64,000 bases of DNA from Micromonospora chokoriensis (GCF_900091505.1 NZ_LT607409.1:5084001-5148000), one strand, 5' to 3'. Shown: positions 24,125-33,281, counted from the stretch's first letter. Program-made: numbers and translations. Notes: a model not told the origin generated them from the sequence alone.

Positions 24125-25077
24125 CCACGACCGCGCCCGGCCCCGGCCGCTCCCCCACCCGGGAGCGGCCGGGGCGGGCCCGCCGCCGACCGATGACCCT
24201 GCGCCGCCGCGAGTCCCGTGCCGGGCTCGGGCTGGTCGCACCGACAGTGCTCGTCACGATCGCCGTGATCGGCATCCCGATCGTCTGGACGGTGGTGCTC
24301 GCCTTCCAGCGGGTCCGGCTCGCCACGCTGCGCAAGACCGGCCTGTTCGGCGAGTTCACCATGGACAACATCGACCGGGTGCTGCACACCCCCGGGTTCG
24401 CCGACACACTCTGGACCACAGTGGTCTACAGCATCGGCGGCACCGTCGGGTCGATACTGCTCGGTCTGGTCGCCGCGCTGGTGGTCCGTCGACCGTTCCG
24501 GGGCCGCACCCTGGTCCGGGCGTCCATGCTGCTGCCGTACGTGGCGCCGGTGGTCGCGGTGACCTTCGTCTGGCAGGTGATGCTCGACCCGCAGCTCGGC
24601 ATCGTCAACGCCTGGGGTCAGCGGCTGCTCGGCTGGGACGCTCCGGTGCCGTTCCTGTCCCAGGAGTCGACGGCACTGACCACGGTGATCGTGTTCGAGG
24701 CGTGGCGGTACTTCCCGTTCGCCTTCCTGTTCCTGCTGGCCCGGCTCCAGGCGGTGCCCGGTGAGTTGGAGGAGGCCGCCCGCGTCGACGGGGCCACCCC
24801 CACCCAACGGTTCCGGCACATCCTGCTGCCCCAACTGCTGCCGGTGATCGCCCTGCTCGGCGTGCTGCGCTTCATCATGACGTTCAACAAGTTCGACGAC
24901 GTCTACCTGCTCACCGGCGGCGCGGCGGGCACCGAGGTGGTCAGCGTGCGGGTGTACGAGTTCCTCACCGCCCGTACCGACATCGGCGCGGCGGCCGCGC
25001 AGGCGGTCGTGCTGGCCGTGGTGCTCATCGTGTTCGTGCTGATCTACCTGCGCTTCTTCGGACGGAGGGTGAGCTGA
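24121..25077 (+). CDS. ABC sugar transporter permease 1 (MalF-like)
   Basis: 318 residues, six predicted membrane segments from LVAPTVLVTIAVIGIPIVWTVVL to the C-terminal AVVLAVVLIVFVLIYL. The EAA loop reads EEAARVDGATPTQRFRHILLPQL, which contacts the ATPase. TTG 24121 overlaps the upstream TGA and gives coupled translation; ATG 24193 has no ribosome binding site but is possible. There is no ATPase gene in the operon, typical of actinobacterial CUT1 systems that borrow a shared MsiK-type ATPase. Confidence 0.9.
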   Translation: MTTTAPGPGRSPTRERPGRARRRPMTLRRRESRAGLGLVAPTVLVTIAVIGIPIVWTVVLAFQRVRLATLRKTGLFGEFTMDNIDRVLHTPGFADTLWTTVVYSIGGTVGSILLGLVAALVVRRPFRGRTLVRASMLLPYVAPVVAVTFVWQVMLDPQLGIVNAWGQRLLGWDAPVPFLSQESTALTTVIVFEAWRYFPFAFLFLLARLQAVPGELEEAARVDGATPTQRFRHILLPQLLPVIALLGVLRFIMTFNKFDDVYLLTGGAAGTEVVSVRVYEFLTARTDIGAAAAQAVVLAVVLIVFVLIYLRFFGRRVS

Positions 25078-25943
25078 TGGACCGGGACGTCATCGAGACG
25101 GTGGGCCTGCGCTGGCTGCGCCGCCTGGTGATCGCCGCGTTCCTGGTGGTCACCGTCTTCCCCTTCTACTACATGCTGGTGCTCTCGGTGCGCCCCATCG
25201 AGCGTCTGCTGCTCGACCCGGGCGCGCTGGTGGTCGGCTTCGGTGAGCTGACGGTGGCCACGTACGCCGAGGTCCTCAAGGCCACCGAGGACGGCGGCCA
25301 GGGTTTCCTGACGTTCATCCGCAACAGTGGGCTGGTCGCCGTCGCCGCGACCGTGCTCACCCTGCTGGTGGCGATCCCCGGCGCGTACGCGGTGGCCCGG
25401 CTGCGGTTCTTCGGCCGCCGGCAGGTCGACTTCCTGTTCCTCGCGGTCTACCTGTTCCCGTCGATCGTCATCGCGATCCCCCTGTTCGTGGTCTTCACCC
25501 AGGCCGGGCTGCGCGGCTCCCTGTTCGGTCTGGTGCTGGTCTACATCTCGCAGACGTTGCCCGTGTCGGTCTACATGCTGAAGAACTACTTCGAGACGAT
25601 CCCGGTCAGTCTGGAGGAGTCCGCCGCCATCGACGGGGCCGGTCGGCTGGGCATCATCCGACGGGTCAGCCTGCCCCTCGCCGCACCATCGATCATGGCG
25701 GTCGCGCTCTACGACTTCATGATCGCCTGGAACGAGTTTCTCTTCGCCCTGTTGTTCCTGGTCGACAAGCCCGACCGGTGGACGGTGTCGCTGGGGTTGT
25801 CCCTACTCGCCGACGGGGTGGAGGTCCCCAAGACCGTGCTGATGGCCGGGTCGGTCGTCCTCACCGTGCCCATCGTGATCCTCTTCTTCGCCAGCGAGCG
25901 ACTGCTCACCGAGGGTCTGACCAGCGGCGCGGAGAAGGGATGA
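25077..25943 (+). CDS. ABC sugar transporter permease 2 (MalG-like)
   Basis: 288 residues with six membrane segments and the EAA loop EESAAIDGAGRLGIIRRVSLPLAAPSI. The start codon overlaps the previous stop as TGATG. Forms the transmembrane pore with the MalF-like partner. The C-terminus ends shortly after ILFFASERLLTEGLTSGAEKG, a common MalG tail. Confidence 0.92.
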   Translation: MDRDVIETVGLRWLRRLVIAAFLVVTVFPFYYMLVLSVRPIERLLLDPGALVVGFGELTVATYAEVLKATEDGGQGFLTFIRNSGLVAVAATVLTLLVAIPGAYAVARLRFFGRRQVDFLFLAVYLFPSIVIAIPLFVVFTQAGLRGSLFGLVLVYISQTLPVSVYMLKNYFETIPVSLEESAAIDGAGRLGIIRRVSLPLAAPSIMAVALYDFMIAWNEFLFALLFLVDKPDRWTVSLGLSLLADGVEVPKTVLMAGSVVLTVPIVILFFASERLLTEGLTSGAEKG

Positions 25944-25997
25944 TCGTCTCGCTCGGGTCAGGCGTCGCTCCCCCGCCAGCCCGGTTACGGTGGCCAC

Positions 25998-26603
25998 ATG
26001 GCCAACCCGACCCGCTGGGCGACCGACACCGGCCCCGAGCACTCACAGTGGTACATCGACCGGTTCCGCAAGCTGGCCGCCGAGGGAGCGGACCTGGCCG
26101 GCGAGGCCCGCCTGGTCGACACCCTGGTGGCACCCGGCTCCCGCATCCTCGACGCCGGCAGCGGCACCGGCCGGGTCGGTGCCGCACTGGCGCAGCGCGG
26201 GCACACGGTGGTGGGGGTCGACGCCGACCCGGCGCTGGTGGCGGCGGCCCGAGCCGACTATCCGGGCCCGACGTGGCTGGTCGCCGACCTCGCCGAGCTG
26301 GATCTGCCCGCGCTGGGTGAGACGGAGCCGTTCGACGCCGCGGTGCTGGCCGGCAACGTCCTCGCCTTCGTCGCCGTCGGCACCGAACCGGAGGTGCTGC
26401 GCCGCGTCGCCGCCCACCTGCGACCGGACGGGGTGCTGACGGTCGGCTTCGGCACCGAACGGGGCTACCCGCTCACCGCGTTCGACGCCGACGCGGTGGC
26501 CGCCGGGCTGCGCGTGGAGCACCGCTTCGCGACCTGGGACCTGCGCCCGTGGCGCGACGACGCCCCGTTCGCGGTCACCGTCCTGCGCCGCCCGGCCGAC
26601 TGA
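25998..26603 (+). CDS. Class I SAM-dependent methyltransferase
   Basis: 201 residues. SAM motif I ILDAGSGTGRVGAALAQRGHTVVGVDAD, motif II FDAAVLAGNVLAFV, motif III VAAHLRPDGVLTVGFGTERG. A small stand-alone methyltransferase; nothing indicates substrate. It starts 54 nt after the transporter operon and converges on eccB. Confidence 0.87.
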   Translation: MANPTRWATDTGPEHSQWYIDRFRKLAAEGADLAGEARLVDTLVAPGSRILDAGSGTGRVGAALAQRGHTVVGVDADPALVAAARADYPGPTWLVADLAELDLPALGETEPFDAAVLAGNVLAFVAVGTEPEVLRRVAAHLRPDGVLTVGFGTERGYPLTAFDADAVAAGLRVEHRFATWDLRPWRDDAPFAVTVLRRPAD

Positions 26604-26608
26604 CGGCC

Positions 26609-27985
26609 TCAGTCTCCGGCGGCGACGGCGCGGGCGGCGGCCGGGTCCAGGGTCGCGCCGGCGGGCACCAGGCTGACCAGGCCGGCCGGCAACCGCAACG
26701 GACGGACGCCGCCGTAGCCGAGCATCGGCAGCACCTCACGGTCGGCCAACACGTACCGCCGGCCCAGGTCGGTGACCACGGAGACCGCACCGCCGGTCGC
26801 GCCGGGCGCCGCGGCGGCCTCGACGACCGCGCCGCGGCCCGGCTCGACCAGCACATGGTCGGCCAGCACCGCGCCACCGGCCGGCGCGGTCCGTGGAGAA
26901 GCCGCCAGGTCCCGCAGCGGTACGCCCCACCGCACCTCACCCACCCCACCGTCGTCGGCGACGCGGGTACAGAGCGCCCCGTCGCCGCCGGTCGCCAGCC
27001 GGGGCGGGGTCGGCGGCGGGGCGTCCTGGCCGGTCGGCGCGAGGTCGGGTGCCGTGGGCAGCGCGGCGAACTGGCCCAGGGTCAGTGGCACCGGCGCGCC
27101 CTGCCCGGTGCGGGCCAGCAACAGCCCCGCCTGCAACTCGGTGATGCCGGCGAGACCGGCGTCGAGGGCCACCGCGTACTGCCGGCCGCCGCCGGAGTTG
27201 CTCACCAGGTAGACGGTGCCGATGGCGGTGCCCGGCACCCGCGTGGCGGGCCGGCCCAACTCCGGCAGGTCGAGCGGGGCGAGGTCGGTGCCGGCCGGGA
27301 GCGAGTTGAGCAGGGCGGGTGCCACCGGCACGGCCTGCGCCCGGGTGGTGGCGAGCGCCGCCAGGACCCTGCTGGCATCGCGGACCAGGTAGCGCCGTTG
27401 GTGCCAGACCAGGTGCAGCCCGCCGTCGGGGTGCCGCAGCAGCAGCGCCTCGTCCCCCAGCGGTCGACCGCCGTCGGGTTCGGTGCCGATCAGCAGCGCG
27501 GAGCGGGGCGCCTCGCCGGCCGGGACGGTCGAGCAGACCGTCCACGCCGCGGTGGCCAGCCTCCCGGGGGCGGGCAACGAGTCGGGCGCGTCAGCGATGC
27601 CCAGCGGCAGACCACGCGGCACGCCGTCGATGGTGCGTCGGGAGACCAGGACGGTCTTCGACCGGTCCGCGCCGACGATGAGCAGCGCAGAGGCGTAGTT
27701 GAGCACCGGGTGCAGCTTCTGCTCACGGTAGACGAACCGGGCGCCGGACTCCTTCTCCACGATCACCGCGCCCGGGTCGCGCCAGCCCTTGCCGCCGCCG
27801 GCGAACAGGCCGTAGAGCGCGAAACCGCCCAGCAGGATCGCCGCGACCAGGACGCTGGCCAGGCCGGCGCCGGCCAGCCGCCGAAACGGCGACTGCGCGG
27901 GGTCGGTCTCCCGCATGACCAGGGCGGCGACCGCCCGTTGGACGCTGAACTGGTAGGAGTGCAGCTGGTCCTGCCGCGACGGCAT
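26609..27985 (-). CDS. eccB: Type VII secretion protein EccB
   Basis: 458 residues. Starts MPSRQDQLHSYQFSVQRAVAALVMRETDPAQSPFRR, the conserved cytosolic EccB N-terminus, followed by one membrane helix (LASVLVAAILLGGFALYGLF, about 42-61) and a large extracytoplasmic domain with the repeat-like YLVSNSGGGRQYAV and ADREVLPMLGYGG segments. EccB is an essential subunit of the ESX/T7SS membrane complex. ATG 27985 has AAGGGA upstream. No eccC, eccD, eccE, mycP, or WXG100 genes are near, so this copy is separated from any ESX locus. Confidence 0.9.
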   Translation of the reverse strand: MPSRQDQLHSYQFSVQRAVAALVMRETDPAQSPFRRLAGAGLASVLVAAILLGGFALYGLFAGGGKGWRDPGAVIVEKESGARFVYREQKLHPVLNYASALLIVGADRSKTVLVSRRTIDGVPRGLPLGIADAPDSLPAPGRLATAAWTVCSTVPAGEAPRSALLIGTEPDGGRPLGDEALLLRHPDGGLHLVWHQRRYLVRDASRVLAALATTRAQAVPVAPALLNSLPAGTDLAPLDLPELGRPATRVPGTAIGTVYLVSNSGGGRQYAVALDAGLAGITELQAGLLLARTGQGAPVPLTLGQFAALPTAPDLAPTGQDAPPPTPPRLATGGDGALCTRVADDGGVGEVRWGVPLRDLAASPRTAPAGGAVLADHVLVEPGRGAVVEAAAAPGATGGAVSVVTDLGRRYVLADREVLPMLGYGGVRPLRLPAGLVSLVPAGATLDPAAARAVAAGD

Positions 27986-28115
27986 GAGGTCCCTTCCGGT
28001 GGATCGGCCGGGCACAGGATATGCGCTGCGTCGATGTCCTGCGGACCCTGCGTGGCTGCCCGTGGCAGGGCAACCGGTACCATCCATGGACGAATCCGGC
28101 GGCGAGAGGGCACCC

Positions 28116-28835
28116 GTGGGCGCGCGTTTCGAGGAGCTGGCCTGGCGGGAGACTCCGATCGGCGCGATCAGCCTGCGCCGACGCCGGGACCCGGCACTGC
28201 AGGTCGACGTGTACGAGGTCAAGCTCGACGACGAATATCTGATGTCCAGCCTCTTCCCGGTCGCGGAGATCGAGCTGGCCCGGTTGGGTCTCGCCGAGGT
28301 GGCCGGTGAGTCGGTCGACGTGGTGGTCGGCGGCCTCGGCCTGGGATACACCGCCTGCGCGGCGCTGGGTGACCCCCGGGTGCGTTCGCTGCTGGTGGTC
28401 GAGGCGATCGAGGATGTGATCGACTGGCACCGGCGAGGGTTGCTCCCGTTCGCGGCGGGGCTCGCCGAGGACCCGCGGACCCGCTTCGTGCAGGCCGACT
28501 TCTTCGCGGCGGTCGCCGGTGACGTCGGCTTCGACGCCGAGGTGCCCGGGCGGCGGTTCGACGCGGTCCTGCTCGACGTCGACCATTCCCCGCGCAACGT
28601 CCTGCACCCCAGCCACGCCGCGTTCTACCCGCCGGCCGGTCTGCGCCGCCTGGCCGCCCTGCTGCGCCCGGAGGGGGTCTTCGCGCTCTGGTCGGACGAC
28701 CCGCCGGACGCCGAGTTCACCGACGCGCTCGGCGAGGTGTTCGCGAGCGCACGGGCACACGTCGTGCCGTTCGCCAACCCGCTGACCGGCGGGGAGTCGG
28801 CCAACACCGTCTACGTGGCGCGCACCGGCCCCTGA
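28116..28835 (+). CDS. Spermidine synthase-like methyltransferase-fold protein
   Basis: 239 residues. The Rossmann part shows VDVVVGGLGLGYTACAAL and VRSLLVVEAIEDVIDWHR, then FDAVLLDVDHSPRNVL and LRRLAALLRPEGVFALWSDD, matching the spermine/spermidine synthase family of SAM-fold enzymes. The canonical tetramer and substrate gate residues of true spermidine synthases are not obvious, so polyamine synthesis is not certain. GTG 28116 is chosen because AGAGGG lies five bases upstream; ATG 28086 is in frame upstream. Divergent from eccB. Confidence 0.8.
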   Translation: MGARFEELAWRETPIGAISLRRRRDPALQVDVYEVKLDDEYLMSSLFPVAEIELARLGLAEVAGESVDVVVGGLGLGYTACAALGDPRVRSLLVVEAIEDVIDWHRRGLLPFAAGLAEDPRTRFVQADFFAAVAGDVGFDAEVPGRRFDAVLLDVDHSPRNVLHPSHAAFYPPAGLRRLAALLRPEGVFALWSDDPPDAEFTDALGEVFASARAHVVPFANPLTGGESANTVYVARTGP

Positions 28836-28946
28836 CCTGCGCGGCGGGGCCGGAGCCCGAGCCGATCAATCGGCATGGTGTCGGCCGGACGGGGAACGTT
28901 GGGACCGGCCGGCCGCACCAGGCGCGGCCGGTTCCGGGAGGTGGAG

Positions 28947-29123
28947 ATGCGTGCGCTGCTCTGGGTCATCGGCGTTGTCGCCGGTGTGCTGATCCTGCTC
29001 GGGTTGATCCTCGAAGCCGTCCGCTGGCTGATCATCATCGGTGTGATCGCGCTGGTGATCGTGATCGTCTGGGGCGTCGTGAAGGGGCGGCAGGCGGTGC
29101 AGCACCAGGGCCGACGACGCTGA
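28947..29123 (+). CDS. Small two-helix membrane protein
   Basis: 58 residues: MRALLWVIGVVAGVLILLGL and WLIIIGVIALVIVIVWGVV are two hydrophobic helices joined by a short Glu/Arg turn, ending in a basic KGRQAVQHQGRRR tail. GGAGG lies five bases before the ATG, strong support for translation. Similar small proteins are widespread in actinobacteria without known function. It converges on the acyl-CoA dehydrogenase with four bases between stops. Confidence 0.75.
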   Translation: MRALLWVIGVVAGVLILLGLILEAVRWLIIIGVIALVIVIVWGVVKGRQAVQHQGRRR

Positions 29124-29127
29124 CCGG

Positions 29128-30930
29128 TCAGAACCAGTCCGGCCGCATGTCGAGCGTGGTGCGGTCCCGGCTGGCCAGCAGGTCGAACTGCGGCCCGGTA
29201 CGGGGCAGCTCGACCGCGAAGAAGTAGCGGGCGGCCTGTCGCTTGCCGGCGTGGAACGCGTCGCCGGCACTCTCCGGCGGCAGGGCCAGCACCTGCTCCA
29301 ACCACATCCACGCGATCACCACGTGCCCGACGGCCTCCAGGTAGACGCTGGCGTTGGCCAGCGCGAGCACCGGGTCACCGTCGGCCCACAGCCGGGCGGT
29401 GACCGAGGTGACCCGGTCCACCGTCTCGGCCAGCCGGTCGGCCAGATCGGCCGCCTCGCCACCGACCTTGCGGGCGCGCTCGATGGTGTCCTCGACCGTC
29501 GTGGTCAACAGGGTGAGACCGGCACCGCCCTGCATGGTCATCTTGCGCCCCAGCAGATCCAGCGCCTGGATGCCGTGTGTGCCCTCGTGGATCGGGTTGA
29601 GCCGGTTGTCCCGGTAGTGCTGCTCCACGTCGTGGTCCCGGGTGTAGCCGGCGCCTCCGAGCACCTGGATCGCCAGGTCGTTGGCGGTCAGGCACCACTG
29701 CGACGGCCAGCTCTTGGTGATCGGGGTGAGCACGTCCAGCAGTAGGTGGGCACGCTCGCGGTCCGCCTCGACCGGTGCGGTCCTCTGCTCGTCGAGCAGC
29801 CGCGCGCAGTAGAGCACCAGCGCCAGCGCCCCCTCCACGTAGCTCTTCTGGGCCAGCAGCATGCGGCGTACGTCGGGGTGGTCGATGATCGGCACCTGCG
29901 GCGTGGCCGGGTCCTTCGCGTCGACCGGTCGGCCCTGCGGCCGCTCCCGGGCGTACGCCAGGCTCTTGAGGTAGCCGGTGTAACCGAGCGCGGTGGCGCC
30001 CGCCCCGACCCCGATCCGGGCCTCGTTCATCAGGTGGAACATCTGCGCCAGGCCCTGGTGCGGTGCCCCGACCAGCTGCCCGACCGCGCCGGCCCGGCCG
30101 CCCGGGGTGTGCCCGCCGTCGCCGAAGCTGAGCAGGGTGTTCGTGGTGCCCCGGAACCCCATCTTGTGGTTGAGCCCGGCCAACACCACGTCGTTGCGCT
30201 CCCCGAGCGACCCGTCCGCGCCGACGAGGACCTTGGGCACGATGAACAGCGAGATGCCCTTCACGCCGGGCGGCGCGCCGGGGATCCGCGCCAGGACCAG
30301 GTGCACGATGTTCTCGGCCAGTTCGTGGTCGCCACCGGAGATCCACATCTTGGTGCCGAAGAGCCGGTAGGTGCCGTCGGCCTGTGGTTCGGCGCGGGTG
30401 GTGATGTCGGCCAGCGAGCTGCCGGCGTGCGGCTCGGACAGGCACATGGTGCCGAAGAAACGGCCGTCCAGCATCGGCCGGACGTAGGTGTCCACCTGCT
30501 CGGCGCTTCCGTGCGCCAGCAGCAGGTTGGCGTTGCCCAGGGTCAGGAACGGGTACGCCGAGGTGGCCACGTTGGCCGCCTGGAACCAGGCGAAGCAGGC
30601 AGCCGCGACCGTGTGCGGCAGTTGCAGGCCGCCGACCGAGGCGTCCAGCCCGGCGGTGAGCAGACCCGTCTCGGCGAAGCTGTCCAGCGCGGCGCGAACC
30701 TGCGGGATCAGCCGCACCCGCTGCCCGTCGACTGTGGGCTCGGCGAGGTCGGCGGCCCGGTTGTGCGGGGCGAACTGTTCGGTGGCCACCCGTTCGGCGA
30801 GGTCCAGTGCGTCGTCGAACGTCTCCCGGGAGTGCTCCGCGTAGCGGGGACGCTCGACGAGCTGCGACACCCGCAGCCAGTCGTGCAGCAGGAAGTCGAG
30901 GTCGCGGCGGGAGAGCAGGGTGGACGGCAC
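29128..30930 (-). CDS. Acyl-CoA dehydrogenase (long form with C-terminal domain)
   Basis: 600 residues. N-terminal and middle ACAD domains show MCLSEPHAGSSLADITTRAEP, GTKMWISGGDHEL and MGFRGTTNTLLSFG; the C-terminal flavin domain has LGGAGYTRDHDVEQHYRDNRLNPIHEGTHGIQALDLLGRK, where the Glu of HEGT is the usual base. A further about 120-residue helical extension matches the AcdA-type C-terminal domain of 600-residue FadE enzymes. Uses FAD to oxidise acyl-CoA thioesters. GTG 30930 follows GAGGAG at four bases. Role probably in fatty-acid or branched-chain catabolism. Confidence 0.9.
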   Translation of the reverse strand: MPSTLLSRRDLDFLLHDWLRVSQLVERPRYAEHSRETFDDALDLAERVATEQFAPHNRAADLAEPTVDGQRVRLIPQVRAALDSFAETGLLTAGLDASVGGLQLPHTVAAACFAWFQAANVATSAYPFLTLGNANLLLAHGSAEQVDTYVRPMLDGRFFGTMCLSEPHAGSSLADITTRAEPQADGTYRLFGTKMWISGGDHELAENIVHLVLARIPGAPPGVKGISLFIVPKVLVGADGSLGERNDVVLAGLNHKMGFRGTTNTLLSFGDGGHTPGGRAGAVGQLVGAPHQGLAQMFHLMNEARIGVGAGATALGYTGYLKSLAYARERPQGRPVDAKDPATPQVPIIDHPDVRRMLLAQKSYVEGALALVLYCARLLDEQRTAPVEADRERAHLLLDVLTPITKSWPSQWCLTANDLAIQVLGGAGYTRDHDVEQHYRDNRLNPIHEGTHGIQALDLLGRKMTMQGGAGLTLLTTTVEDTIERARKVGGEAADLADRLAETVDRVTSVTARLWADGDPVLALANASVYLEAVGHVVIAWMWLEQVLALPPESAGDAFHAGKRQAARYFFAVELPRTGPQFDLLASRDRTTLDMRPDWF

Positions 30931-31082
30931 GGAACTCCTCAGCGGGCGCGGGGTGGGACTGCCGGGACGACGGCCCACTGTCGTCCCGGCCCATCCTGAC
31001 GGATCGTGGAAGCGGGCACCACCGGCGCGGGCGGTGCCGGGCGAGCGGAATCTGTCACACCGGGCGGCTAGGGTCGCTGGCC

Positions 31083-31502
31083 GTGACCGAACCCGGAGAT
31101 GTCCCGCCCGAGGTCCTCGACCGGCTGCGCCCGATCTGTCTCGGCCTGCCGGAGACGTACGAGGAGCCGGCCTGGGTGGGCATCCGCTGGCGGATCCGCA
31201 AGCGCACCGTCGCCCACGTGTTCACCGTCGACCCCGCCCGTCAGGTGGTGCACGCCCGGGCTGCCGAGCTGGACCAGCCCGCCTGCCTGCTGACCTTCCG
31301 CTCACCGCTCGACGAGATCGCCGGCCTGCTGAGCGGCGGTCACCCCTTCTACAAGCCGGACTGGAGTCCGACGGTGATGGGCATGGTCCTGGACGAGGGG
31401 GCCGACTGGGTCGAGATCGCGGAGTTGCTCTCCGAGAGCTACTGCATGCTCGCCCCGAAGCGGCTCGCCGCCCTGGTCGGCCCGCCAGCATCGACCCACT
31501 GA
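31083..31502 (+). CDS. MmcQ/YjbR family protein
   Basis: 139 residues. The pattern ICLGLPETYEEPAWVGIRWRIRKRTVAHVF followed by LTFRSPLDEIAGLLSGGHPFYKPDWS and the late ELLSESYCMLAPKRLAAL is the MmcQ/YjbR double-wing fold. Proteins of this family bind DNA or small ligands in structural studies but have no agreed role. GTG 31083 is nine bases after AGGG. Confidence 0.85.
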   Translation: MTEPGDVPPEVLDRLRPICLGLPETYEEPAWVGIRWRIRKRTVAHVFTVDPARQVVHARAAELDQPACLLTFRSPLDEIAGLLSGGHPFYKPDWSPTVMGMVLDEGADWVEIAELLSESYCMLAPKRLAALVGPPASTH

Positions 31503-31631
31503 ACGGCGGCCGCATCGGGGGCAGGCGGTTTCGCCCGGCATGCTCCGGGGATACCGCCCTGGGTGGCCGAGGAGGGTCGGGCGCCCCGCCGAAGTGCCGA
31601 CGACGCCGCAGGGCGGGTGAGGAGCGGGCCG

Positions 31632-32669
31632 ATGTCCACCCTGCCCACCCGGGAGGACCCCCGGCTGACTCCGATCCTCGGCGAGGGTCGGGTGTGCACG
31701 GGGGTGACGACCCTGCGGGGGCGGGTCTTCCTGAGCTACCCGTCGGCGGACCGGCCCGGCGTCCAGGTGGTGGAGGCCCATCCGGACGGCCGCCGCACCC
31801 CGTACCCGGACGCCGCGTGGAACCGGACGAACCAGCCACCGGACGGTGCGTTCGTGCACGTCAACGGGTTGCGCGCCGGCCCGGACGGTCGGCTGTGGAT
31901 CCTCGACTCGGGCACGCCGCAGATCGGCGGGGAGCAGGTGCCGGGAGGTGCCCGTCTGATCGCGGTCGACCCGCACCGCGACCGGGTGGAACGCGTCTAC
32001 CACCTCGGCGAGGCGCTGCATCCCACCAGCTACGTCGACGATGTCCGGTTCAACGGGATGATCGCGTACCTCAGCGACGCGGGGATGCCCGGCCTCGTCG
32101 TGCTCGACCTCGAATCGGGTCGGCCTCGGCGCGTACTGGACGGACACCCGAGCACTGTGGGCGGGCCGATGGTCGCCGACGGGCGGGTGCTGCGCGATCC
32201 GGACGGCGTCGAGGTGCGCCTGCACGTCGACCAGCTCGAGGTGTCTCCCGACGGTCGCTGGCTCTACTACCAACCGGCCTCCGGTGGGATGTCCCGGATC
32301 GACACCCGCTGGGTGGACGACCCGACGGTGTCGGTCGACGAGGTGGCCCGGCGGGTCGAACGGTGGTGCGACACTCCCAGCACCGGCGGTACGGCGATCG
32401 ACAACACCGGGACCATCTACCTCAGCGACGTGCAGCGCAGGCGCATCCTCACCGTCGCTCCGGACGGCAGCGTGCGTACCCTCGTCGCCGACCCTCGGCT
32501 GGTCTGGGTGGACGCGATGTGGCTCGACGCCGAGGCCCGGCTCTGGATGCCGGCGGCCCAGTTGCACCGGACCGCCGGGCTCAACGACGGGCGTTTCGCG
32601 GTCGACTACCCGGTGCACGTCTACCGGATGCCGGTCGCGGCCGGGCCGCCCCTACTGGACCACTCCTAG
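31632..32669 (+). CDS. SMP-30/MRJP-like beta-propeller protein
   Basis: 345 residues of a six-bladed propeller related to major royal jelly protein and dopachrome-conversion/gluconolactonase proteins: FLSYPSADRPGVQVVEAHPDG, HVNGLRAGPDGRLWILDSG, YHLGEALHPTSYVDDVRF, LEVSPDGRWLYYQPASGG and GGTAIDNTGTIYLSDVQRRRI. The recurring DGRL-W patterns are blade turns. No signal peptide, so cytosolic; could hydrolyse lactones but no residues prove it. ATG 31632 has GAGGAG seven bases upstream. Confidence 0.8.
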   Translation: MSTLPTREDPRLTPILGEGRVCTGVTTLRGRVFLSYPSADRPGVQVVEAHPDGRRTPYPDAAWNRTNQPPDGAFVHVNGLRAGPDGRLWILDSGTPQIGGEQVPGGARLIAVDPHRDRVERVYHLGEALHPTSYVDDVRFNGMIAYLSDAGMPGLVVLDLESGRPRRVLDGHPSTVGGPMVADGRVLRDPDGVEVRLHVDQLEVSPDGRWLYYQPASGGMSRIDTRWVDDPTVSVDEVARRVERWCDTPSTGGTAIDNTGTIYLSDVQRRRILTVAPDGSVRTLVADPRLVWVDAMWLDAEARLWMPAAQLHRTAGLNDGRFAVDYPVHVYRMPVAAGPPLLDHS

Positions 32670-32696
32670 CTGACAGACGTCGATATGCTGCCGCGT

Positions 32697-33077
32697 ATGC
32701 ATCGAAGTCGCGTCTACGCCCTGCTGATCGACGCCCCCGCGGCGGAGGCCACCCGGGCTGCGGAGTTCTGGTCCGCCGCGCTCGGCGTCAGCACCCGGAC
32801 CCATCCGGCGGAGCCGCAGTACGTCGGCCTGCACGAGGCGCTGCCGGGGCTGGTCTCCGCCGTCCAGGCAGTCGACGACGAGCCCCGTCTCCACCTCGAC
32901 ATCGAGACCGACGACGTGCCGGCCGAGACCGCGCGGCTGATCGGCCTGGGCGCCACGGAGGTGTCCCGGTGGCTCGAGTGCCGGACCCTGCGGGCGCCCG
33001 GCGGTCACCTGCTCTGCGTGGTGCCGGTGGAGAGCCCGCCGGAGCTCTTCGCCGCCGAGGCCCGCACCTGGTCCTGA
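32697..33077 (+). CDS. VOC family protein
   Basis: 126 residues with a VOC layout: VYALLIDAPAAEATRAAEFWSAALGV, RLHLDIETDDVPAETARLIGLGATEVSRW and APGGHLLCVVPVES. The His of LHLDIE and the Cys/His of GGHLLCVV are candidate ligand positions. Family members include glyoxalases, dioxygenases and resistance proteins, so no substrate is assigned. ATG 32697 gives the compact family start; ATG 32685 is in frame four codons earlier. Confidence 0.82.
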   Translation: MHRSRVYALLIDAPAAEATRAAEFWSAALGVSTRTHPAEPQYVGLHEALPGLVSAVQAVDDEPRLHLDIETDDVPAETARLIGLGATEVSRWLECRTLRAPGGHLLCVVPVESPPELFAAEARTWS

Positions 33078-33086
33078 CGGTCGGCC

Positions 33087-33281
33087 GTGCTGACCCGCCC
33101 GTTGGGTGAGCTTCCGGCAACATACATCAGGTGCCTGCTCGTCGGGCCTGAGCCCAACGACACCGTGGCCACGCTGCTGGGCAGCGACACCTGGCGACTG
33201 GTCACCATGGACACCGGCCGCTGGCCGATGTTCTCGCAGCCCACCGAGCTGGCCCGGATCCTGGCGGCGCAGGCTGACTGA
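33087..33281 (+). pseudogene. Remnant of an alpha/beta hydrolase (C-terminal end only)
   Basis: The 64-residue reading frame matches just the last strand and helix of an alpha/beta hydrolase: PATYIRCLLVGPEPNDT, then TMDTGRWPMFSQPTELARILAAQA. In intact relatives the stretch reads T-G-H-W-P-M-F-S with the catalytic His; here that codon is CGC (Arg), one transition from CAC. The N-terminal two-thirds with the nucleophile are absent. It is best read as a decayed gene fragment, though a small translated peptide cannot be excluded. Confidence 0.6.

Noticed and set aside
22733..24241. 502-codon reverse open frame across the solute-binding protein
   Set aside because: Gly/Val/Glu-rich shadow of a clear lipoprotein gene; no motif.
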